Shown one piece after another: positions 26,971-36,362 of a DNA stretch of 64,000 nucleotides; position 1 is the stretch's first letter; each line of letters starts with the position of its first letter. Origin of the DNA: Bdellovibrio sp. ZAP7 (GTDB taxonomy: Bacteria > Bdellovibrionota > Bdellovibrionia > Bdellovibrionales > Bdellovibrionaceae). The position numbers and the translations under genes were made by a program. Where the stretch lies: the NCBI RefSeq assembly GCF_006874645.1, contig NZ_CP030082.1, positions 1,116,001 to 1,180,000 of the forward strand, in the 5' to 3' direction. A model generated the notes under the pieces. That model was not told the DNA's origin and did no database searches. It saw only the letters and a list, made by a program, of their open reading frames with translations.

Positions 26971-27236
26971 TGTCGCGGACTTTCAAGGACAAACGAGAAG
27001 TCAAAGTGAAGAGGAAGAAGTTCAAGCAAATGCTTTGGACGAAGAAGTTCGAGATCAACAAACTCGAGGGCGATGATGAAGAAAATGAAGAGTTGGATTT
27101 TTGTCCTGAGTGCAACTTCCCAACAGATTTTGAAGCAGGACTTCTTACTTGTTCCAAGTGCGGCTGGGGGAATTTTTATCCTGCCAACGGATTGGAAGAA
27201 GATTTTGAACCATTAGAATATCCAATGGCGGCATAA
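26970..27236 (+). CDS. Small zinc-ribbon protein
   Basis: The 88-residue product has a basic N-terminus (KDKREVKVKRKKFK) and a zinc-ribbon signature, CPEC and CSKC separated by 15 residues. Its C-terminus is acidic. Such small ribbons bind zinc and often bind nucleic acid or protein partners. It is overlapped by the preceding small gene and sits at the head of the transfer operon. No specific role is known. Confidence 0.65.
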   Translation: MSRTFKDKREVKVKRKKFKQMLWTKKFEINKLEGDDEENEELDFCPECNFPTDFEAGLLTCSKCGWGNFYPANGLEEDFEPLEYPMAA

Positions 27237-27249
27237 AGAGGAGGTATCA

Positions 27250-27648
27250 GTGACTTTTAATCAGAACGTTATTCCTTTAAAGAAGCTCGATAAATTTGCC
27301 CTCTGTCGGGGAACTATGGGGCCAGATGATGAACTCATCGAGTACGAGCAAGTAGGCGTTGCTTATCTAAAGCCGGGCTCCAAAACATTCCGAATTAAGC
27401 TTTGGATGTTCCCGAATGAACAATATTTCCTTTCTCCTTCTAACGATAAATCCACGGCTTACAAAATCTTGTCTTTGGAAGAATTTGAATCGCAATTGAA
27501 AGAGAAGAAGGCTTCTTGGCAATGCATTGGGAAAGGGGATTTCGTCGGATTGCATATCAGGATGAAGTTCAATCTTTTGTCTGAAGAGGTTTTTCTGTGT
27601 CTTTTCCCTGATGAGAAGCAAGCAGAGGAGTTTTATGCTGCAAGCTAG
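27250..27648 (+). CDS. Uncharacterised protein in transfer operon
   Basis: The 132-residue product starts at a GTG behind a strong GAGGAGG site. It has no signal peptide or membrane segment and looks like a soluble mixed alpha/beta protein. I see no motif with a known function. Its end overlaps the pilin gene start, so it is part of the transfer operon. Confidence 0.65.
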   Translation: MTFNQNVIPLKKLDKFALCRGTMGPDDELIEYEQVGVAYLKPGSKTFRIKLWMFPNEQYFLSPSNDKSTAYKILSLEEFESQLKEKKASWQCIGKGDFVGLHIRMKFNLLSEEVFLCLFPDEKQAEEFYAAS

Positions 27649-27949
27649 GAGCTTCAAGAAAATCGACTTGGCGAAAGTAGCTTTAGTTATCTTACTTCTC
27701 ATGTTGAGCATCTTGATGATTCCTATTGTTGCGCAAGCAAGTGTTGAATCCTCGCTCATGGGAGTTCAGACAAAACTTACGAGGGTAATCCTGCCTGTTC
27801 TTTCCGTAATTGGAATTGCTCTTGCCGGCCTTTCCTTTATTACCGGCCACGAGAACGCTAAGAAGCATATTATCTATGCGATCATAGGAACTGCCATTGG
27901 ATTTGGGGCCCAGTCTATTGCAGACATGATTTCCCAAACGGTCAGGTAG
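27635..27949 (+). CDS. VirB2/TrbC-like conjugative pilin
   Basis: I start at the ATG at 27635 (GAGGAG four bases upstream); the frame opens earlier at 27611. The 104-residue product has an N-terminal hydrophobic leader ending near AQASVES and two more membrane helices. This is the pattern of VirB2/TrbC major pilins. After processing it should be the pilus subunit. It is followed by a VirB3-like and a VirB4-like gene, the standard order. Confidence 0.8.
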   Translation: MLQARSFKKIDLAKVALVILLLMLSILMIPIVAQASVESSLMGVQTKLTRVILPVLSVIGIALAGLSFITGHENAKKHIIYAIIGTAIGFGAQSIADMISQTVR

Positions 27950-27951
27950 CT

Positions 27952-28278
27952 ATGAGTAATAACGATGAATTACTTACTTCAAATGTGCCGCGAACCCTCG
28001 AAACAAAAAGCAAAATTATGGGATTTGAATTGTCTGATGTGCTGATTCTGCTTCTGAATCTTTCGATTCAAAATCTGATTTTCGGGAGCACTCCGGTCAA
28101 GATTCCAATGGTCTTTGGAACGAGTGCTGTTATTGGGCTTATGCTTTTCTTTTTTAAGAAAGGAAAGCCTGAAAACCATATTCAACACTATTTTGAGCAT
28201 TTGCTTGCTCCAACTGTACGCTCGGCGAATGCGACCGATGAAACCTATCGTATCAAGAAGGGGGAATTCAATGAGTAG
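27952..28278 (+). CDS. VirB3/TraL-like membrane protein
   Basis: The 108-residue product has two closely spaced membrane helices in its middle and a conserved-looking C-terminal cytoplasmic part. Its size and position between pilin and VirB4 genes fit VirB3, which anchors VirB4 at the inner membrane. The sequence identity to known VirB3 is not obvious by eye, so the call leans on position. Confidence 0.65.
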   Translation: MSNNDELLTSNVPRTLETKSKIMGFELSDVLILLLNLSIQNLIFGSTPVKIPMVFGTSAVIGLMLFFFKKGKPENHIQHYFEHLLAPTVRSANATDETYRIKKGEFNE

Positions 28279-30736
28279 CAGCGCTTTATGTGAGTCGCTT
28301 CCATATTGGGAGTTTGAATCTGGTTCAAACCCTCATCTTTTACTTTGGGATGGATCGCTATCAAGTGGAATCGAAATCGTTCCAAAAGATATTGGCTGTC
28401 TTGATGCTCCTGCCATTAATCAAATCACTTTGAATCTAAGGACGTTGGTTAATTCTTTGCCGGAGAAGATGACGGCCCAAGTTTGTGTAAAGGTAGAGAC
28501 TGAATTCGGTGATGTTCTGGAGAGACACTCGAATCTAAGAATTACGGATAATGAGTTCTTAAAGGCTTTGGATGATGATCGCATTAGTGAGTTAAGTGGC
28601 CAAGTTCAGCGAGAGGAAGTTTATCGCCCGAGGGTGTATTTTTTCCTGAAAACCGAGTCGCCGGAAAAGCCATCTACACTCTCACTGAAGAAAACAAAGA
28701 AGTTTGCTGTGACGTACGGAAATGACATTTCGTCAGCGATTCAAAGCTTAATGCAGGCTTTGCAGAATGCTCAATCAATTTTGGGTTCAGCGGGCTTCCA
28801 GAGCAAAGTTCTATTTCGTGAACAAATGATTTCACTTGCATACAAACACTTAAATCCAAAAAGGGCGCAAGAAATTGATGCTCCGACAATTGCGGCAAGA
28901 CCCGAGTCGCTGGAGAACGAGTCCCCGAGAAATCAATTGGTCTTCGGCGATTTGATACTTAATCAAGAGGACTTTGTTTTAGATCGAACTGTTACAAGAG
29001 TTTTGTCGCTCAAAACTCTCCCGGAATCAACATTTGCGGGGATGATGAGCCTCTTTGCAAATGTAGCATTCAAATATGAAATGATCTTTTCTTTCTATAT
29101 TCCAGATCAGGCATCTGAGATGAAAGGCTTGGAGCAGAAGCGGCGTATGGCTCACTCGCTTACTACGAATAACCATGGTCGCGTGAGTGATTTGGAAGGG
29201 GAGTCGCGTCTTGCGCAGACTACTGATTTGATTAGGGAGATTATTGATACTGGTCAAAGAGTGTTTGTCGGTGAACTGCTATTAATACTTCGTGAGGAAA
29301 ACACCGCCCAGGGGAACAAAAGAATTAATCTTCGCAGCAAAGAAATCCTGTCTTGCTTCAGGAAGCTCAGTGGAGCAGAGGGAATTCAAGAAACTGTTGG
29401 AGCCTGGAAGATATTCTCGAGTGAGCTTATGGGAAGCCCAATGGAGCTTGTTCGTGGCAAAAAGATGAAGTCAAACAACTTGGCTGACTTTCTTCCCCTG
29501 TATGGCAGTGATGTTGGGGATGACCGACCATTGGTGCTGACTCATACGCGGTCGGGTTCTCTTTATGCGCTAGATTCGTATGATTCTAAACTAAATAACT
29601 ACAACTCGTTAGTGACCGGTTCTAGCGGCGCGGGAAAGAGTTTTACCAACAATTTTTTCATGCTTCAGCAAATAGCTCGAGGAGTAAAGCTTTTCGTTAT
29701 TGACGTTGGTGGAAGTTATAAAAAGCTAACGAATATTATGAAGGGTCAATACTTTGAAATCAATTTGACTGCTGAGTACGCTCTTAATCCCTTTCAGCTT
29801 CAGAACCCTGGAGACAAAGTTTCTTCGGAACGTATTAAGGCTCTAGTTAATATCATAGAGCAAATGATCGTAGATGAAGGGGAGAAGCTTCTGCGTTTTG
29901 ATCGGGTCTTGATTGAGGAGGCATTGGCGGCTGTATTCGAGGATATTCGTACTAAGACTCCTCAGAGATCGCCACAGATTTCTGACTTCGCCAGACACTG
30001 TGAGAAGTCCAAGGAAGAGACTCTTAAGCGTGTTGGAAAGCTCTTGTATCCTTGGATTGGAAACAGTGCCTACGGCAAGCTCATTGATTGTCAGGGGCAG
30101 ATCAATGCTGATAGTCCTGTCGTTGCATTCGATTTGAAGGGGCTTGCGCAGTATCCTGATCTTCAGTCGGTCGTAACTTTGATTCTCACTGGATTCATTT
30201 TGGATCAGGTGGAATTGAATAAGGACGTACCGAAGCGGGTTCTGCTTGATGAGGCTTGGTCATTCCTTCAGAGCAAAGCTGCGAGTACGTTCATGGAGTA
30301 TGCAGCGAGAGCTCTCAGGAAGACTGGCTCAGGAATCACGTTTATTACTCAGGGAGTTGAAGAAATCGTAGAAAGTGCGATTGGTTCGGCGATCTTGAAT
30401 AACACGGCGACGAAGATGATTCTTCAGCAACAAGGTGACACAAAGATATTGAAAGAAGCCCTGCGCTTAAACTCTCAAGAGGTTCGATTAATTGAAAGTT
30501 TAGATCGTAGGAAAGGCGCCTTTAGCGATGTTTTTGTGATGAATGGAGACTCAAGGCAAGTGCTGCGAATCCAACCATCACCAGTGGAATACTGGATTTC
30601 AACGAGTGATGCTTCTGACAACTGCTACCTGCAAGGAATTATAGATAGTGGCGTGTCGCTTGAAGAAGCAATTCTGAAAGCTGCGAAAGATGCACCTTTC
30701 GGAGTTGATTCACCGGCGACGAAGGTGGCTGCGTGA
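28271..30736 (+). CDS. virB4: VirB4/TraC-like secretion ATPase
   Basis: The start is the ATG at 28271 behind a GGGGGA site; the longer open frame begins inside the virB3-like gene. The 821-residue product has Walker A GSSGAGKS (near 450) and Walker B RVLLDEAW (near 657), with the typical C-terminal FITQGVEEI motif. It powers pilus assembly and substrate transfer at the inner membrane. Walker motifs are intact, so it should be active. It overlaps the preceding gene by eight bases and the next by four. Confidence 0.93.
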   Translation: MSSSALCESLPYWEFESGSNPHLLLWDGSLSSGIEIVPKDIGCLDAPAINQITLNLRTLVNSLPEKMTAQVCVKVETEFGDVLERHSNLRITDNEFLKALDDDRISELSGQVQREEVYRPRVYFFLKTESPEKPSTLSLKKTKKFAVTYGNDISSAIQSLMQALQNAQSILGSAGFQSKVLFREQMISLAYKHLNPKRAQEIDAPTIAARPESLENESPRNQLVFGDLILNQEDFVLDRTVTRVLSLKTLPESTFAGMMSLFANVAFKYEMIFSFYIPDQASEMKGLEQKRRMAHSLTTNNHGRVSDLEGESRLAQTTDLIREIIDTGQRVFVGELLLILREENTAQGNKRINLRSKEILSCFRKLSGAEGIQETVGAWKIFSSELMGSPMELVRGKKMKSNNLADFLPLYGSDVGDDRPLVLTHTRSGSLYALDSYDSKLNNYNSLVTGSSGAGKSFTNNFFMLQQIARGVKLFVIDVGGSYKKLTNIMKGQYFEINLTAEYALNPFQLQNPGDKVSSERIKALVNIIEQMIVDEGEKLLRFDRVLIEEALAAVFEDIRTKTPQRSPQISDFARHCEKSKEETLKRVGKLLYPWIGNSAYGKLIDCQGQINADSPVVAFDLKGLAQYPDLQSVVTLILTGFILDQVELNKDVPKRVLLDEAWSFLQSKAASTFMEYAARALRKTGSGITFITQGVEEIVESAIGSAILNNTATKMILQQQGDTKILKEALRLNSQEVRLIESLDRRKGAFSDVFVMNGDSRQVLRIQPSPVEYWISTSDASDNCYLQGIIDSGVSLEEAILKAAKDAPFGVDSPATKVAA

Positions 30737-31437
30737 GGAAGAGGGTTTTTGCGTTGCTAGTGTCGTCTATGATGCTGCTGGCACCAATGTCTGCGCGGGC
30801 CGATCTTTTTGGTGGGGATGTTGTCGTCCTAACACAAATCTTGGTTCAAACCATTCAAACGGTTATTCAGTTGAAGTCCATCCTTTCAAATGGGCAGGAT
30901 ACTTTGAATTTAATGAGGGATTTGAACTCTGGAGTACGATCCGGCCTTGATGTCATTCGAATTATCAATCCGAAATTCAATCCTGGAGTCTATGGTGACT
31001 TGAACAACTCAGATTCGGTGTTGCGTGCGATACAAGAGGTCTATGGGGAAGTCCCTCGCGGAATGGACCAGGATCTCATGACTTCGCAGGATCAGAGTGT
31101 TGCCGAGACTATCTCCATGAATAGAAGGCTTTATGACTATGCCGATGAAGTTGATCGAGAGCGTGATCGGATACTATATCATTCACAAGTTGTTAGCCCT
31201 CAAGGCGCAGGAAAACTTCAGAATCAGGCTCTGGGAGTGTTGATTGGCGTGACGACGCAACTCCTGCGCACTCAAAGCCAGATGTTAAAGCTTCTTGCTC
31301 AAAACATGGCTATGGAAAATCGCAGAGAGAAGATTCAGACGAAAGGGTTTCAAGAAAACTATCGAGACCTGTCTGATGGCCTCAAGAAACTTCCGATGGA
31401 AACTACTCTGCCACGTCTTCAAGGTGGTGGTCAGTGA
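30733..31437 (+). CDS. VirB5/TrbJ-like secreted protein
   Basis: The 234-residue product starts at a GTG that overlaps the virB4 stop. It has a signal peptide ending SARA, then a mostly helical mature part with coiled-coil character. VirB5/TrbJ proteins are minor pilus components involved in adhesion. The call rests on the signal peptide, the helical pattern and the place between virB4 and virB6. Confidence 0.7.
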   Translation: MRKRVFALLVSSMMLLAPMSARADLFGGDVVVLTQILVQTIQTVIQLKSILSNGQDTLNLMRDLNSGVRSGLDVIRIINPKFNPGVYGDLNNSDSVLRAIQEVYGEVPRGMDQDLMTSQDQSVAETISMNRRLYDYADEVDRERDRILYHSQVVSPQGAGKLQNQALGVLIGVTTQLLRTQSQMLKLLAQNMAMENRREKIQTKGFQENYRDLSDGLKKLPMETTLPRLQGGGQ

Positions 31438-32273
31438 TGCCCAATATGGATGTACTTGGTTCTTTGATTCGGGATTTGCATCACATGCTTGCGAATCTCT
31501 TCTATATAGCACTGCCAGTTGCGATATTGCTGTCTGTTTGCATCAGCTTCGTAAAAGGTGGAAGCCCTGATTATATGGATATAGTTCGAAGAGCATTGAT
31601 AGCGACACTTCTACTTGTTTCATTTCCAGAGGTTTCAGGCTGGATTCTGGATATTTGTGATGGGCTGGCGGGAAAGATTGATTCAATGGCTGGATTAGAT
31701 GCTTTCATGAAGATGGCGGAGGAGAAATCGAGAAGCTATGCGGGTGCACAGAGTGTACTCCTACTGAAGTTTAACGATCTGTTTATCGCGGTTTTGAGTT
31801 TTGCTAGTTACGTGATCCTTTACGTCGCCAGATATTTGACGATTGCTCTGTATTACTTTTTTTGGGTGATGCTTTCGGTTCTCTCACCGATTCTGATCCT
31901 TTGTTACTTATTCCCTGCAACTGCGGGAATCACGAAGGGACTGTATCGTGGATTAATCGAAGTCGCCTCTTGGAAAATTATATGGGCCGTGCAGTCGGCT
32001 ATGCTTGCGGCCTTGTCGGTCGGAAATATCTATAAGACTGAAGGATCGTATATCACTCTGACGGTTCTTAATTTTGTCATTGCAATTGGTCTGCTCTGTA
32101 CGCCGATGCTCGTAAAATCAATTGTTGGTGAGGGCTTGCAAAGTGCAGCTTCGACAATGGGCACTGCTGCTGCGGCCGCCATGATCGCAATTCCAACTCG
32201 GGCTATCAAGGTTTCGACTACATCGAGGGAGGTTCTCTCAAACAGCTTTAAATACTTTTCATCTAAGAAATAA
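31434..32273 (+). CDS. VirB6/TrbL-like polytopic membrane protein
   Basis: The 279-residue product has about six membrane helices separated by short loops, the pattern of VirB6/TrbL, which forms part of the inner-membrane channel. A GTG and an ATG are adjacent at the start (31434 and 31437). It follows the VirB5-like gene with a four-base overlap. There is no extended C-terminal domain like that found in large VirB6 proteins. Confidence 0.75.
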   Translation: MMPNMDVLGSLIRDLHHMLANLFYIALPVAILLSVCISFVKGGSPDYMDIVRRALIATLLLVSFPEVSGWILDICDGLAGKIDSMAGLDAFMKMAEEKSRSYAGAQSVLLLKFNDLFIAVLSFASYVILYVARYLTIALYYFFWVMLSVLSPILILCYLFPATAGITKGLYRGLIEVASWKIIWAVQSAMLAALSVGNIYKTEGSYITLTVLNFVIAIGLLCTPMLVKSIVGEGLQSAASTMGTAAAAAMIAIPTRAIKVSTTSREVLSNSFKYFSSKK

Positions 32274-32290
32274 AAAAGGAGGTAGAAATT

Positions 32291-32878
32291 ATGGAAACTA
32301 AATCACTGATTATTAAAAACTATCCGAAGATTGTGCAAGAGTTTGCACGGGAGAACTTCGATCTTAAAGTTCTCTCGGCGGCGCTGTTGGCAATTCTCTT
32401 CGTCATGTCAGGACTGATTGTATATTTCGTCAAGAGAGGCCCCGAGGTAATTGCACTTGATGCGACTGGGGCTATTGCTAAGCTCGAGTTGAAGATTACA
32501 GATGCGCAGATTGCTTCCGCAATTGAAGAGTATCTTTCATATCGCTACAAATGGACTCCAGACACTGTTGCTTTTCAGATGAAGAAAGCAGAGGTCTTTA
32601 TTGATCCGAGCCTAATTCCTTCATTTCAAAAGGCAATGGTGGATGTTCAAAAGTTTGTTAAAGAGAAGAAGGTGAATCAACGAGTCTATCCGAGCGATGT
32701 CAAAGTCGACTTGAAGCTGATGAAAGTCACCGTATTGGCCGACCGAATTACCGAATTTGACAGTTTGAGTGCGGCAACAAAACTGAAGGTAGTTTTTGAT
32801 TTTTCGTCGGGAGAACGAACAAGTCTGAATCCTTGGGGGATTTATATTCGTAAGGAAACTGAAGGAGAAATCCGTTGA
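32291..32878 (+). CDS. TraE/VirB8-like membrane protein
   Basis: The 195-residue product has one N-terminal membrane helix (residues about 30-48) and a periplasmic domain, the layout of TraE and VirB8. It has AGGAGG upstream. The protein would link inner- and outer-membrane parts of the secretion channel. The next two genes resemble TraK and VirB10 and follow in the same order as F-type traE-traK-traB. Confidence 0.75.
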   Translation: METKSLIIKNYPKIVQEFARENFDLKVLSAALLAILFVMSGLIVYFVKRGPEVIALDATGAIAKLELKITDAQIASAIEEYLSYRYKWTPDTVAFQMKKAEVFIDPSLIPSFQKAMVDVQKFVKEKKVNQRVYPSDVKVDLKLMKVTVLADRITEFDSLSAATKLKVVFDFSSGERTSLNPWGIYIRKETEGEIR

Positions 32879-33576
32879 GGGTTGCTATCCTAATTCATGT
32901 GGCGGCTATTTTCCTGACGTGTCATTCGTTCGCAAACATCAAAACTTTGACACCAAAGACTGATGAAATTGTTGATATCAAAACTGCTCTTGGCATCGCA
33001 ACTATCGTGCAAATGCCTGAAACTGTTCAGTCTGCTATTTCGGGAGACCTATCGGCGTATCGCATCGAATATTTAGATCAAGCTGTAACGATTAAGCCGT
33101 TGCGTGGAAGCGCAAAGACGAATTTGTACCTATTTACGAAATCTCGTAGGTACATACTTCGTCTTGCCGTGGTTCCTCAAAACTTGGCTAACTACGTTGT
33201 ATATATCAAGAACAGAGACTCTGGGATGATCCTACGTTGGATAAGCAATGGGAAGACTGCCTCAACTCCTGACCTGTCATTGAAGCTTTTGAGGACCTCC
33301 ACTACATCAGACGGCTTCGTGCTTTTGGATGCTGAGGTAACCGCGAAGACTTCACAAACTCTAATGCCGGGAAACTTTTGGATTTGGCAAGGAAAGGACT
33401 CGAAGCCAATGCAAAGTCTTTTTCTTTCGCGCAAGGAGTTGCGAAAAGACCAACGAGCTATGATTGGCATTTCAATTAGAAAGGCCGATCTCAAGAATCA
33501 ACCTGTCATATTGGAACTTCAAAGTCCTTCTAAGAGCCTCAAAATTGAGATTCCAAAAGAGGCCCTATGGAATTAA
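32875..33576 (+). CDS. TraK/VirB9-like periplasmic protein
   Basis: The 233-residue product starts at a TTG overlapping the previous stop (GAAGGAG site). It has a signal peptide ending SFA and a beta-rich mature domain. Its position between the VirB8-like and VirB10-like genes supports TraK/VirB9, which forms the outer-membrane core complex with VirB10 and a small lipoprotein. Sequence motifs alone would not be decisive. Confidence 0.65.
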   Translation: MRVAILIHVAAIFLTCHSFANIKTLTPKTDEIVDIKTALGIATIVQMPETVQSAISGDLSAYRIEYLDQAVTIKPLRGSAKTNLYLFTKSRRYILRLAVVPQNLANYVVYIKNRDSGMILRWISNGKTASTPDLSLKLLRTSTTSDGFVLLDAEVTAKTSQTLMPGNFWIWQGKDSKPMQSLFLSRKELRKDQRAMIGISIRKADLKNQPVILELQSPSKSLKIEIPKEALWN

Positions 33577-34472
33577 TGGCTAAGCTAAAGGGGATATTCG
33601 TCCGGAAGGGTAGCTTTAGTTCAAAGATTGAATTGAAACTGTCTTCATTCAAGTGGTTGGGGATTGTGGGTTTGGCGGTATTTGTAGTAGTCGTTTTGTT
33701 AATGCCTAACGAGCTCCCGGTAGAGTTCTCTGAGAAGATCGAGCCATCAATCGAACCGGGAATTGAAAGCTCCCGAAATACCCAGGCCAAATTTGATTCG
33801 AAACAACTCTGGTCAGCCCCAAAGAGAGAAAGCTTTGGAGCAGGAGGCGACAGCAGACAAATTGACTATAATACGGCAATGATCATTGGATCGGGAGGAA
33901 ATGCGAAATCGAGACTTCATCCTGGAGTGAGATTGCCTCTGCGGATTTTAGATAAGGTCGTCGTGTCGCAAGAATCAGTTCCAGTTCTTGCAGAGCTTCT
34001 TATGGATAGTGAGACGGAATCTGGCTTAAAGCTTCAAGCAGGGACGAAGTTCTATGGAGAGGCCACTTTTATGAAGGGAAGTGATCGGGCCTTAATCCAA
34101 TTTAAACAAATCGCTCTCTTAAATGGACAGTTGAAGCCCATCAATGCCAGAGCACTCGGAAAAGATGGCCAGGCCGGACTACAAGGGAGAGTCTATTCTG
34201 ATGGAGCTAAAAATACAGCGGGGCAAGTAATTACATCTTTCGTGGGAGGGCTTGCGGCTGGGAGTGTACAGACAGATATTTTTGGTAGATCTCAGGGCGG
34301 CATCGGAAATGGGGTTCTGACTGCTGTAGCTGAAACTGCCAGAGGTAAGGCTCAATCTTATGGAGAGAACCTAAAAGCAGAGCGTGAGTGGATTGAGCTT
34401 CAGCCGAACTCTGAATGTGATGCTCAATTGTCCGAGGCAATGGATCTACAGTCAGGATCGTCAATTGAATAA
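33567..34472 (+). CDS. VirB10/TraB-like channel protein
   Basis: The 301-residue product has one membrane helix near the N-terminus (residues about 29-47) and a conserved C-terminal beta-barrel region with motifs such as GTKFYGEATF and VGGLAAGSV. VirB10 spans the periplasm and reaches the outer membrane. It overlaps the previous gene by ten bases and the coupling protein by eight. It is short for a VirB10, with only a brief linker after the helix. Confidence 0.85.
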   Translation: MELMAKLKGIFVRKGSFSSKIELKLSSFKWLGIVGLAVFVVVVLLMPNELPVEFSEKIEPSIEPGIESSRNTQAKFDSKQLWSAPKRESFGAGGDSRQIDYNTAMIIGSGGNAKSRLHPGVRLPLRILDKVVVSQESVPVLAELLMDSETESGLKLQAGTKFYGEATFMKGSDRALIQFKQIALLNGQLKPINARALGKDGQAGLQGRVYSDGAKNTAGQVITSFVGGLAAGSVQTDIFGRSQGGIGNGVLTAVAETARGKAQSYGENLKAEREWIELQPNSECDAQLSEAMDLQSGSSIE

Positions 34473-36051
34473 TAACGATAGCAAAGAGCTATTCGGGATC
34501 GTTATGTTGATTGTTCTGTTTGTTGTACTGGCGTTTCATAATTTGGCGCCACAAATACTGAGTGCCATTGTTAGACACCGATATATGACTGCCTCAGTCA
34601 TATCGTTTGTGGTCATGTTATTTTTCGCAAAGTTTAGAACTGAGTTTGCAGAAAGGTCGAAGGCGAAGGAAATCAAAACTCGCCTTAATCGAGTAACTGC
34701 AAAGGATAGTATTTTCCTTGGGACATCGGTAGATCAGAATCCAGTCTACATTCCACTGACGGCAAGACGAATGCACACGCAGATTGTCGGAACGACAAAT
34801 GCGGGAAAAACAGAGTCGGTGATTTTGCCCTGGGCAATTGATGACATTAAGAATGGCCGAGGACTTATTTTGATTGATGGGAAATCTGATAAGGGCTTGT
34901 TGGACAAATTATATGCCTATGCTGTGAAGTACAAGCGATCCAAAGACTTCAGGATGTTATCGCTAGTAAACCCGGAAACAAGCTCGAGTATTAATCCGCT
35001 GAAAGGTGGATCGGCTGATGAAGTGACTGAGCGGATCTTTGCTGCCTTCTCCTTTGAAGATGAATATTACAAAAATCTTCAGTACGAGGTCTTGAAGCAA
35101 ACTCTATACTTGTTTGAGCGGGCTGGTGTCATTCCGACTTTCAATAAATTGATTCAGGCAATTACGAATCCATCAGTTCTTATGTCTTTGGCGAATTCGA
35201 CGGACGACCCAGGTTTAACGGCCTGGGCGGATCGCTTTGTTGCTCTATCAAAAGAAGATCGGGAAAAAAGAACAAGTGGCCTAGTTAATCAGTTGGGGCA
35301 TTTCACTTCGGGAGATACGGCGATTCTCTTTAACTCTGACATGCCACAGATCGACATAGAGCATGTAATGCGTGAAGGGCTTATCGTCTATTTCCAATTG
35401 CCCGTTTTGAAGACTCCGACGCTTGGAAAGGCAACAGCCAAGTTAATACTTCAATGTATCCAAAGTTCGGTATCAAGTCGGCATTTGGATGAAGATAAGA
35501 GCTTTCCATTTTTCGGAGTCTATCTGGATGACTTCACCGAGTACCTGATTCCGAGTTTTGTCAGTCTTCTGAACAAATCTAGAAGTGCCAATGTCGGAAT
35601 CACTTTTGCGCATCAGGCTCAGGGGGACCTCGGCGCACTTGGTGAGGAGGTGAAGAACACGATCCAGACGAATTCAAACCTGAAAGTATTCATGCGAACC
35701 AATGAGCCCGAAACTGCGGAATATTTCTCAAGACTCATCGGGACCAAAGAGGGAACGAAGATGACTGAGAGAGCTAAGAAAGGATTGTTTGGAAATGAGA
35801 GGACTGGGGATGGGTCAGTACGTGATGTCGAAGAGTTCATTTATCACCCGAACACGTTCAAAAAAGAACTTGGAACGGGGGACGGAGTTATTGTCGTTCC
35901 ATTTAATGATGGAGCATTTACAGAACGTCTGAAGTTTCAAATGCAACCCGATTTAAAAGCACAAAAGCTTCCTCGGATTGCGAAGGCGAAAGTGGAGTTC
36001 ATTGAACTTAAAGGTTCCCAAAATAGATCTTCAATATTGGAGGCAAGCTGA
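34465..36051 (+). CDS. TraD/VirD4-type coupling protein
   Basis: The start is a TTG at 34465 with AGGA upstream, overlapping the VirB10 end; an ATG at 34504 is also possible. Two membrane helices precede a large ATPase domain with Walker A GTTNAGKT (near residue 110) and Walker B GVYLDDFTEY (near 352). Coupling proteins bring DNA-protein substrates to the secretion channel. The C-terminus is short and lacks a long relaxosome-binding tail. It is the strongest evidence for DNA transfer in this element, because no relaxase was found. Confidence 0.88.
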   Translation: MNNNDSKELFGIVMLIVLFVVLAFHNLAPQILSAIVRHRYMTASVISFVVMLFFAKFRTEFAERSKAKEIKTRLNRVTAKDSIFLGTSVDQNPVYIPLTARRMHTQIVGTTNAGKTESVILPWAIDDIKNGRGLILIDGKSDKGLLDKLYAYAVKYKRSKDFRMLSLVNPETSSSINPLKGGSADEVTERIFAAFSFEDEYYKNLQYEVLKQTLYLFERAGVIPTFNKLIQAITNPSVLMSLANSTDDPGLTAWADRFVALSKEDREKRTSGLVNQLGHFTSGDTAILFNSDMPQIDIEHVMREGLIVYFQLPVLKTPTLGKATAKLILQCIQSSVSSRHLDEDKSFPFFGVYLDDFTEYLIPSFVSLLNKSRSANVGITFAHQAQGDLGALGEEVKNTIQTNSNLKVFMRTNEPETAEYFSRLIGTKEGTKMTERAKKGLFGNERTGDGSVRDVEEFIYHPNTFKKELGTGDGVIVVPFNDGAFTERLKFQMQPDLKAQKLPRIAKAKVEFIELKGSQNRSSILEAS

Positions 36052-36062
36052 AAGGAGGCCAA

Positions 36063-36362
36063 TTGAGATTACTAATTTTGTTTTTTGTATTAGCAACGAT
36101 GGGCTGCGTGAGTAAACCGACCTGTGCCAATAGCAAGGACGGATTTGGTGCGGTCTATGACTCAGCCAGAGGTTGTTCGATTCGAGTTAGGCAGGTGGTA
36201 ATAGGTTCAGAGTTGGAGTTGCCAAAGTCTTTAGATTTTAAATCTTCTGACATGAAGTGGAGCTATCAGTGGGTGGAGACTAATTTTCACAATGGTGTTT
36301 TGGAGCTGGGACATTTTGCTTTGGTCCCGATTGGTTCTGGAGTTTTGAATAGTGAGAAGTAG
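36063..36362 (+). CDS. Small lipoprotein, possible VirB7 counterpart
   Basis: The 99-residue product starts at a TTG and has a lipobox ending in TMGC. The mature part carries two further cysteines. VirB7-type lipoproteins stabilise VirB9 at the outer membrane, and this gene sits between the coupling protein gene and the next transfer gene, overlapping the latter. The match to VirB7 is by type and position only. Confidence 0.55.
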   Translation: MRLLILFFVLATMGCVSKPTCANSKDGFGAVYDSARGCSIRVRQVVIGSELELPKSLDFKSSDMKWSYQWVETNFHNGVLELGHFALVPIGSGVLNSEK